Positions 1-5,148 of a stretch of 5,148 nucleotides of DNA are shown one piece after another. The position numbers and the translations under genes were made by a program. The DNA lies in the NCBI GenBank assembly GCA_913058195.1, contig CAJXPP010000170.1, positions 1 to 5,148 of the forward strand, in the 5' to 3' direction. The notes under the pieces are model-generated. The model saw only the letters and a list, made by a program, of their open reading frames with translations. It ran no database searches and was not told the origin of the DNA. Origin of the DNA: an uncultured Gammaproteobacteria bacterium (GTDB taxonomy: Bacteria; Pseudomonadota; Gammaproteobacteria; Nitrosococcales; Methylophagaceae). Numbering within the stretch: the first letter of the stretch is position 1; each line of letters begins with the position of its first letter.

Positions 1-39
1 GCCTAGTCTCGTGGGCTCGGAGATGTGTATAAGAGACAG
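1..39 (+). other. Nextera i7-side adapter remnant (left end)
   Basis: This is synthetic sequence, not genome. Positions 21-39 are the 19-bp Tn5 mosaic end used in tagmentation kits, 6-20 are the Nextera i7-side constant region (GTCTCGTGGGCTCGG), and 1-5 (GCCTA) are the tail of an i7 index. The block is the exact reverse complement of 5101-5139. Genomic sequence begins at 40. On the minus strand the adapter contains no stop in the frame of the adjoining gene, so that frame runs off the window and would carry 13 false residues. Confidence 0.97.
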
Positions 40-1641
40 GTTCATAATTATATTTGATTGTAATTGCGGTAACACACCAAAAGGCTGTTCTAATTGTAAA
101 TCAGTGATGATGGTCTCACCTTCAAATAAATTAACCTTCAAAGATCCATCAATCTTTATCTGTTGATTTTTATAGCTTACCTTCGGGATGACACCTGATA
201 ATTTGCCATGCATTAACGGCCAGTTTAATGCAGAACTTAATGATGTCATTGAAATCGGTGTTAGATTACCTGCAAATTCCCACTGAGGTAGCTCATTTTC
301 TAACTGCTGTAAATTGAAATCCGTAATAGATAGTTCACCATCTAACACAGGGATTACCCATGGCTGCTGCAGATTCATCGTGGCATTTCTGACTTCTGCT
401 TTGAATGCCGAGGCTCCTAGTGACAGAGAATAGATAGAGCCTTTGTGCCACTGTAAATCGACCTTCTCAGTTTGCTGAAAATTAGACCATCCTAAAACAC
501 CAGATAGACTATCAAAACTAAAATGATTAGCTTGATCAGCAATAAACACATTATCCAAATGAGCTGATAAATTATAATTATCAGCGTGTTGTTGGTAATT
601 AAAGGCTATCTGTCCTGATAATTCGAGGTTATCGATAGATGTACCTAGCGTGAAAGGTTGTCCCCATACTTCATAGAGCTTGGCCACATTAGTTTTAGCC
701 ATTTCTATCTTTAAAACATTAAGCTGAGAAAGAGAACCTTGTCCGCTTATCGAAACCTGCATCACTGAACCTTGGCTCAAATTGGCCATAATTATTTGAA
801 GCTGATCAGTTTCATTAAACCACACCCCTTCAGCTTGCACCTTAAATGGTGTATCTGCGAAATCAATAAATACAGGCTCCGCATAAGCTTGGCCATTATT
901 GATGTTCAGCTTACTTTTCCATTGCCATTGTTGTTTAGTATTTACAGCAGAAACATTTAATTCACTTGTTACTGCCTCCGAAACATACTTGCCTTCACTA
1001 TCACTTAAGTTAAGCTCTTTTGCACTCAAATCAAGGTTTATACTTTTCAGTTCGCTACCTTGGCCTGCTAAATCAACATCCAATTTAAATTTACCCTCAT
1101 AACTCCAGCTATTGAGCGTATCGCGCTGATCTTGAGATAAATATGGTGATAAAAACTGAGTCAATGGACTAAGTTCTACCTGAGGTGTATCGGCAAATAC
1201 TTTCCACTGATTGGCATTGATGATTGCTGTTAAAGATAATTTTGCTGAGGCAAGTTTTAACCCTGAAATTTCAATCTTATATTTTTCTTTATTTTGGCTA
1301 GCAAAAGCTTCAAAGCGGATAGATTGTTTGCCCAAATTTTGTTGTGAAAAATCCAATGTGCCTTGAGAACAGGAAAATTCCTCGGAAATAATAACTAATT
1401 CATCACATCGAAGTCTTACTGCGTTGATTGTGCCAATAGGATCCGCTAATCGAATGCTATCAGCAGAAGCAATCAAACTTATTCCATTACTGCTTAATTG
1501 CATATCTACATTCAGGTTTTCAGCATCAATATCTTCAAATTGCCAAACTGCAATTGAAACTTGCACTTTCTCGCTGGCCCAATTATTCAATAGAGGGATA
1601 AAAAGAAGGATAAATAGAACAAACCAAAATGGTTTTTTCAT
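40..1641 (-). CDS. Exported YdbH/AsmA-like envelope protein, 3'-truncated
   Basis: The frame is open for 534 codons from ATG at 1641 down to 40, where the adapter cuts it, so the C-terminus is missing. Residues 1-22 are a basic MKK followed by a hydrophobic stretch ending near WAS, which is a signal peptide or N-terminal anchor. The rest is predicted to be periplasmic: many alternating polar/hydrophobic beta-strand-like segments, Asn/Gln/Ser rich, with no further membrane helix. Only two cysteines occur, C79 and C91, a plausible disulfide. The last 55 residues (LSGVIPKVSY, a LFEGE segment, then EQPFGVLP) resemble, from memory, the proteobacterial DctA-YdbH domain family. That family belongs to the AsmA/TamB-like proteins implicated in phospholipid traffic between membranes. 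The start lies 1 nt after the cysM stop with no good Shine-Dalgarno, so translation is probably coupled to cysM. Coding status is near certain, the family assignment is moderate, and the function is inferred. No frameshift or internal stop was found. Confidence 0.85.
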
Positions 1642-1642
1642 A

Positions 1643-2530
1643 TTATTCTGCTGGGAATACGCCTGTTGATAAATAGCGATCGCCACGATCACATATAATA
1701 CTGACGATTACCGCATTTTCAACTTGTTCAGATAAACGTAATGCCGCTGCAACTCCGCCACCAGATGATACGCCACAGAAGATACCTTCTTCTCTAGCAA
1801 GACGACGCATCGTGTCTTCAGCAACGCTTTGTTCTATATCAATGATTGTATCAACGCGTTGTGGTTCAAAAATAGTGGGCAAATATTGTTTCGGCCAACG
1901 ACGAATTCCAGGAATACTTGAACCTTCAGTCGGTTGAACACCTACAATTTGAACGGATTGATTCTGTTCTTTTAAATAACGTGAGGTTCCCATAATCGTA
2001 CCCGTTGTACCCATGGCACTAACAAAATGAGTTACTTCGCCATCAGTATCACGCCAAATTTCTGGCCCTGTTGTTAGGAAATGCGCGAGTGGGTTATCAA
2101 AGTTACCAAACTGATTAAGCACTTTACCTTGGCCTTGTTGTTCCATTTCTAATGCCAAATCACGTGCTACTTCCATTCCTTCAGTCAGAATAATTTCAGC
2201 ACCATAGGCTCGCATGGAAGCACGACGTTCTTCACTCATCTTTTTAGGCATAAGTAAGATCATCTTATAACCCAAGATTGCAGCAACCATTGCTAAAGCA
2301 ATCCCTGTATTACCACTGGTTGCCTCGATTAATGTATCACCGGGTTGAATATCACCTCGGTCTTGAGCTTTACGAATCATGCTCATCACTGGGCGATCTT
2401 TTACCGAGCCTGCAGGATTATTGCCTTCAAGCTTCACTAAGATAGTATTTGTAGTATCTCCTGCTAATCGTTGTAATCTGACTAGCGGTGTATTCCCAAC
2501 AAATGCATCAATTGTAGGATACTGTTTCAT
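1643..2530 (-). CDS. cysM: Cysteine synthase B (O-acetylserine sulfhydrylase B)
   Basis: This PLP-dependent cytoplasmic enzyme makes L-cysteine from O-acetyl-L-serine and sulfide; the E. coli enzyme also accepts thiosulfate. The protein is 295 aa against about 303 in E. coli and is alignable over nearly its whole length. Visible landmarks are the PLP-binding lysine K44 in AGSVKDR, the substrate loop TSGNTG at 71-76, the phosphate-binding GTTGT at 174-178, the SSIPGIRRWP segment near 204-213 that is typical of CysM as opposed to CysK, GVSSGGG at 253-259, and the C-terminal CDRGDRYLSTG. All key residues are present. The ATG at 2530 lies 1 nt after the acpS stop, with GGAA at 2538-2541 as a Shine-Dalgarno 7 nt upstream. 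It sits downstream of pdxJ, whose pathway supplies its cofactor. CysM, not CysK or cystathionine beta-synthase, is the best call. Confidence 0.97.
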   Translation of the reverse strand: MKQYPTIDAFVGNTPLVRLQRLAGDTTNTILVKLEGNNPAGSVKDRPVMSMIRKAQDRGDIQPGDTLIEATSGNTGIALAMVAAILGYKMILLMPKKMSEERRASMRAYGAEIILTEGMEVARDLALEMEQQGQGKVLNQFGNFDNPLAHFLTTGPEIWRDTDGEVTHFVSAMGTTGTIMGTSRYLKEQNQSVQIVGVQPTEGSSIPGIRRWPKQYLPTIFEPQRVDTIIDIEQSVAEDTMRRLAREEGIFCGVSSGGGVAAALRLSEQVENAVIVSIICDRGDRYLSTGVFPAE

Positions 2531-2531
2531 T

Positions 2532-2915
2532 TTATCGTTCCAATAATGTCACAAAAGCAATCGCATACTCATCTTCATCGCTTAAACTGATCATACTTCG
2601 ACCAATTTTAAGCTCATTGGCTAAACTAATCGCGCGCTCAAAAAACTGCAATTCAGGTTTACCATTTTTGTCATTTGTAACGGCAATATGACGCAAACTT
2701 AAACCGTCCCGAAATCCTGTTCCCAACGCTTTTGCTGTTGCCTCTTTCGCTGCAAATCGTTTGGCTAAAAATGATGCCTTATTAGTAGGGGTTTGTTGGA
2801 AGATAAAAAACTCAGACTCACTTAAAATTCTCTCAGCAATTTTATCACCGTGTTTTAGTAGTAACCTTTCCATACGGGGAATATGAACTAAATCAGTGCC
2901 AATACCAAAGATCAT
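2532..2915 (-). CDS. acpS: Holo-[acyl-carrier-protein] synthase
   Basis: AcpS transfers 4'-phosphopantetheine from CoA to the conserved serine of apo-ACP, activating it for fatty acid and lipid synthesis in the cytoplasm. The 127 aa match the family's usual length (126 in E. coli). The N-terminal GIGTDLV motif carries the Mg2+-binding D8. The FLAKRFAAKEATAKALGTG segment (49-67) carries the second metal ligand E58 and the CoA-contacting K62. The C-terminal ISLSDEDEYAIA matches the family's closing strand, but the histidine usual just before it is Met108 here. The ATG overlaps the pdxJ stop as ATGA (2912-2915), typical of translational coupling. GGAAG at 2926-2930 is a likely Shine-Dalgarno, and AGAGG at 2916-2920 abuts the start too closely to serve. 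The 1-nt gap to cysM places both in one transcript. Confidence 0.96.
   Translation of the reverse strand: MIFGIGTDLVHIPRMERLLLKHGDKIAERILSESEFFIFQQTPTNKASFLAKRFAAKEATAKALGTGFRDGLSLRHIAVTNDKNGKPELQFFERAISLANELKIGRSMISLSDEDEYAIAFVTLLER
2538..2541 (-). promoter_or_regulatory. cysM ribosome-binding site inside acpS
   Basis: GGAA on the minus strand within the final acpS codons lies 7 nt before the cysM ATG. It fits a standard start for a gene that begins 1 nt after the preceding stop. Confidence 0.5.
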
Positions 2916-3643
2916 CCTCTACGTGCTTCCACCATTAGTTGTTTCATTTCACGTACTGCTGACTGAAATCCAGTAAATACAGAGCGCGCCACAATTGCAT
3001 GACCAATATTTAACTCTACAATTTGTGGGATTTCAGCGATTTTATCAACATTATGGTAATTAAGACCGTGGCCCGCATTAACTTGCAGCCCAAGTTTATG
3101 AGCGTAGTCAGCAGCCTCAATAATAATGCGTAGTTCTTTTTGAGCTTCTTCTGCTGTTTTAGCTTCAGCATAACAACCTGTGTGTAATTCAATTACGGGT
3201 GCACCACATTCAGCAGAAGCATCAATCTGTTTCAGATCAGGATCGATAAATAGCGATACAATCACATTAGATTCAGCCATACGCTGGCAAGCATTCTTTA
3301 TTTTTGGCAGTTGACCAGCAATTTCTAATCCTCCCTCTGTCGTTAACTCCTCACGTTTTTCAGGTACTAAACAACAATCAGAAGGGAGATATTTCTCAGC
3401 CATGGCTAACATTTCTTCAGTGACGGCCATCTCTAAATTCATTTTGGTCTGCAAAATATCTGATAACAGGGCCACATCACGTTCTTGAATATGACGTCGA
3501 TCTTCTCGAAGATGCAATGTAATTCCATCTGCTCCCGCTTGCTCAGCCTCAATTGCAGCTTGAATCGGATCAGGATATCGCGTGCCACGCGCTTGCCTTA
3601 ATGTTGCAATGTGATCAATGTTGACGCCTAAATAAATTGCCAT
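2912..3643 (-). CDS. pdxJ: Pyridoxine 5'-phosphate synthase
   Basis: PdxJ condenses 3-amino-2-oxopropyl phosphate with 1-deoxy-D-xylulose 5-phosphate to give pyridoxine 5'-phosphate, the last ring-forming step of the DXP-dependent vitamin B6 route. The 243 aa equal the E. coli length and align throughout. Visible are VNIDHIATLRQARGT at 7-21, the HLREDRRHI segment with catalytic H44, MNLEMA with E71, CCLVPEKREE at 90-99, ELHTGCYAEAK at 152-162, NAGHGLNYHNV with H192, and the phosphate-binding ELNIGHAIVARSVF near the C-terminus. The fold is a TIM barrel and the enzyme is an octamer in E. coli. The ATG at 3643 follows the recO stop by 13 nt, and the recO stop forms part of a TAAGG ribosome-binding site. 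The presence of pdxJ means the organism uses the DXP-dependent pathway and not PdxS/PdxT for this step. Confidence 0.98.
   Translation of the reverse strand: MAIYLGVNIDHIATLRQARGTRYPDPIQAAIEAEQAGADGITLHLREDRRHIQERDVALLSDILQTKMNLEMAVTEEMLAMAEKYLPSDCCLVPEKREELTTEGGLEIAGQLPKIKNACQRMAESNVIVSLFIDPDLKQIDASAECGAPVIELHTGCYAEAKTAEEAQKELRIIIEAADYAHKLGLQVNAGHGLNYHNVDKIAEIPQIVELNIGHAIVARSVFTGFQSAVREMKQLMVEARRG
2926..2930 (-). promoter_or_regulatory. acpS ribosome-binding site inside pdxJ
   Basis: GGAAG on the minus strand within the last pdxJ codons lies 10 nt before the acpS ATG. It supports the ATG that overlaps the pdxJ stop. Confidence 0.5.
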
Positions 3644-3654
3644 CTGTCTACTAA

Positions 3655-3659
3655 CCTTA
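3655..3659 (-). promoter_or_regulatory. pdxJ ribosome-binding site overlapping recO stop
   Basis: TAAGG on the minus strand is formed by the recO TAA stop (3659-3657) and the next GG. It lies 11 nt before the pdxJ ATG, slightly longer than ideal spacing. It is the same arrangement as at the era-recO junction. Confidence 0.6.
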
Positions 3660-4370
3660 TTTACTATACTGTTTCATCGACGCAAATAACTGTCGACTTT
3701 GTAGGGGCTTACCACCCAAATAAAAATGTATTACGCTTCTCATTAACTGCTTTACTTCAGATAAGCTTTGTTTATCGAAGTCTCGTTCCATCAATAAATG
3801 CTGCAAACTTCGTCCTGAAATAGACTGCTTATTTGACTCACTATGACAACGATATAATCCTGAATCAGCTTGGTATTGATAACGTTGATCATGTTCAATG
3901 ATATCACCTGTTTCCGCATCGCGATCTAACACTAAACCATAACCTAGATGTGTTAATAAACATTTTTCAAATAAACGCAGAGCAACTTCAATATCATCTG
4001 CTTGTTGTAGGCGTTCTAAAATATGTTCATACGCCTCAAACACGCTTGGTTCTACTATATGCGCTGGCAATAGCTTAACAATTAACTCATTAATATATAA
4101 GCCACATAATGCTGATTCAGCTTTAAGCATATAGCGTGGTTTATCAACTTCAACTGAGGTTAGGGTTTGCAATTCGCCTCGCCCCATCCAGCTTATTAAC
4201 AAAGGCTGATAAAGCTGTAATAAGCCATTTTTATTACGTTTACTTTTCCTAACACCTTTGGCAATTAGACTAAGCCGGCCAAACTGCTTTGAAAAGACAT
4301 CCAGTAAAACACTTGTTTCACGAAATGGGCGTTGATGTAATACAAAAGCAGGAGTTAATTCTACATTCAC
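3657..4370 (-). CDS. recO: DNA repair protein RecO
   Basis: RecO acts with RecR, and with RecF at gaps, to load RecA on SSB-coated single-stranded DNA and to anneal complementary strands in the RecFOR repair pathway. The 237 aa compare with 242 in E. coli. The N-terminal OB fold (about 1-80) includes AFVLHQRPFRETS, LSLIAKGVRKSK and WMGRGELQTL. A helical domain follows with GLYINELIVKLL at 90-101 and LFEKCLLTHLGYG at 133-145. The C-terminal YLGGKPLQSRQLF at 217-229 is a RecO hallmark. The start is GTG at 4370: it has TAAGG 9 nt upstream and its N-terminus aligns with that of E. coli RecO. The nearby ATG at 4366 is out of frame. There is no four-cysteine zinc site of the Deinococcus type, as expected for gammaproteobacteria. 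The gap to era is 11 nt, the usual rnc-era-recO arrangement. Confidence 0.96.
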   Translation of the reverse strand: MNVELTPAFVLHQRPFRETSVLLDVFSKQFGRLSLIAKGVRKSKRNKNGLLQLYQPLLISWMGRGELQTLTSVEVDKPRYMLKAESALCGLYINELIVKLLPAHIVEPSVFEAYEHILERLQQADDIEVALRLFEKCLLTHLGYGLVLDRDAETGDIIEHDQRYQYQADSGLYRCHSESNKQSISGRSLQHLLMERDFDKQSLSEVKQLMRSVIHFYLGGKPLQSRQLFASMKQYSK

Positions 4371-4379
4371 GCCTAAAGA

Positions 4380-4384
4380 CCTTA
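4380..4384 (-). promoter_or_regulatory. recO ribosome-binding site overlapping era stop
   Basis: TAAGG on the minus strand joins the era TAA stop (4384-4382) to GG. It lies 9 nt before the recO GTG and is complementary to the 16S anti-Shine-Dalgarno. This supports the GTG start and suggests that ribosomes ending era are in position to restart on recO. Confidence 0.65.
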
Positions 4385-5100
4385 AAGCTCGTCGTTATAG
4401 CCTAGATTCTTCAGCATTCGCTCATTATCGCCCCAGCCTTCACGGACTTTAACCCATAAGCGAAGAAATACTTTTTTATCAAATAAGGTTTGCATTTCAA
4501 TCCGAGCATCTCGACCAACTGACTTCAGAAGCGAACCCCCTTTGCCTATTACAATTGATTTTTGACCATCACGCTCAACGTAGATCACTGCACCGATGCG
4601 ATACATTTTATCTTCATCATCAAACTGCTCAATTTCGACCGTAATCGAATAAGGCAGCTCTTGACCTAAATGACGGAATAACTGTTCTCGCACTAATTCT
4701 GCTGCTAAAAAGCGTGAACTACGATCAGTAAATTGATCTTCAGGGAAGATTAACTCACCTTCTGGCATTAAGGTTTTTATTTCACGTTCTAGCTCGTCTA
4801 AATTCATACCCTTACGTGCCGATATAGGCACTACTTTAGCAAAGTCAAACTGTGCTGATAACTTCTCGATTTGAGGTAATAACACCTCTTTATCAGCCAA
4901 TTTATCAACTTTATTGACGACTAAAATTACCGGAGCTTTTGCACTTGCTTTTAAACGTTCAAGAACAGCTTCATCTTCTTTAGTCCAGTTCATACCATCT
5001 ACGACAAATAGAATGACATCAACATCATCAATAGATGATGCCGCGGCACGATTCATATAGCGATTCATTGCCCGCTTATCATCAATATGAAGACCAGGAG
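4382..5100 (-). CDS. era: GTPase Era, 5'-truncated by contig end
   Basis: Era is a Ras-like GTPase that binds the 3' end of 16S rRNA and assists 30S maturation, in part at the inner membrane. Translation in frame gives 238 residues, starting inside the G3 motif (PGLHIDDKRA, from DTPG). By alignment with E. coli Era (301 aa), about 63 N-terminal residues are missing, including the P-loop, G2, and the D-T of G3. Visible in the fragment are G4 NKVD at 62-65, G5 SAR at 93-95, the DRSSRFLAAE hinge region near 125-134, and a KH RNA-binding domain with the GKGG loop at 185-188, ending in LGYNDEL. The first ATG in the fragment, at 5068, is an internal methionine and not the start. Upstream of the junction, adapter sequence supplies an in-frame TAA, which would mislead automatic start calling. 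The loss is technical; nothing suggests a broken gene. Confidence 0.96.
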
Positions 5101-5148
5101 CTGTCTCTTATACACATCTCCGAGCCCACGAGACTAGGCATGATCTCG
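5101..5148 (-). other. Nextera i7 adapter, index and P7 remnant (right end)
   Basis: This is synthetic sequence, not genome. In plus-strand order it holds the reverse complement of the 19-bp Tn5 mosaic end (5101-5119), the Nextera i7 constant region (5120-5134), an 8-nt index TAGGCATG (5135-5142), which from memory is Nextera index N706, and the first bases of the P7 flow-cell sequence, ATCTCG (5143-5148). It should be trimmed together with 1-39. Confidence 0.98.

Noticed and set aside
772..960. Short plus-strand open frame of 62 codons
   Set aside because: It lies fully antisense within the long exported-protein gene, has no recognisable product or ribosome-binding site, and looks like a shadow of the minus-strand frame.
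899..1102. Short plus-strand open frame of 67 codons, hydrophobic N-terminus
   Set aside because: It is antisense to the exported-protein gene; the Phe/Ser/Leu-rich composition is expected from reading the complement of its Glu/Lys/Asn-rich codons.
40..1641. Pseudogene or non-coding region downstream of cysM
   Set aside because: Codon-by-codon reading on the minus strand shows no stop or frameshift in 534 codons, with a sensible signal peptide and uniform composition.
1424..1669. Plus-strand open frame of 81 codons across the cysM / exported-gene junction
   Set aside because: It is antisense to two well-supported coding regions and shows no family resemblance.
3644..3656. Promoter or terminator in the recO-pdxJ gap, the longest intergenic stretch
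   Set aside because: Thirteen bases holding a Shine-Dalgarno is too short for either, and no hairpin with a T-tract is present.
4364..4366. ATG as the recO start codon
   Set aside because: It is out of frame with RecO; the in-frame GTG at 4370 has proper spacing from TAAGG and matches the E. coli N-terminus.
5066..5068. ATG as the era start codon
   Set aside because: In-frame Era-like sequence (PGLHIDDKRA) continues upstream to the adapter, so this is an internal methionine.
1..5148. A mobile element bounded by Tn5-like inverted repeats
   Set aside because: The repeats are commercial adapter sequence with index and P7 bases attached. There is no transposase, no passenger cargo and no target duplication, and the interior is a conserved housekeeping operon.

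Overview
The window is one assembled fragment of a gammaproteobacterial chromosome, roughly 40% G+C by eye. Nextera/Illumina adapter sequence is still attached at both ends (1-39 and 5101-5148), so only 40-5100 (5061 bp) is genomic. The conserved order era-recO-pdxJ-acpS-cysM and the protein sequences, which resemble the E. coli versions, support a gammaproteobacterium. The genus cannot be fixed from this sequence alone; a low-GC aquatic lineage is only a guess.

All six genes lie on the minus strand and read from right to left as one tightly packed unit: era (5' end missing), recO, pdxJ, acpS, cysM, and a large exported protein of the YdbH/AsmA-like type (3' end missing). Intergenic gaps are 11, 13, -4, 1 and 1 nt. 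No promoter or rho-independent terminator is visible between genes, so this looks like a single transcript whose promoter (probably upstream of rnc/era) and terminator both lie outside the fragment. No stretch longer than 13 bases of genomic sequence is without a gene.

The genes are mostly housekeeping. Era is the GTPase for 30S ribosome assembly, RecO serves recombinational repair, PdxJ makes pyridoxine 5'-phosphate, AcpS activates acyl carrier protein, and CysM is a PLP-dependent cysteine synthase. The grouping pairs a PLP-pathway enzyme (PdxJ) with a PLP consumer (CysM). AcpS serves lipid synthesis, and the last gene may act in the cell envelope.

The points most worth attention are technical and annotational. 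The terminal 39-bp perfect inverted repeat is a library adapter and not a mobile element. Both end genes are cut by it. The 1.6-kb stretch at 40-1641, which could look empty because its reading frame has no genomic stop, is in fact one uninterrupted gene of at least 534 codons. I see no evidence for a novel defence, mobile or regulatory system here.
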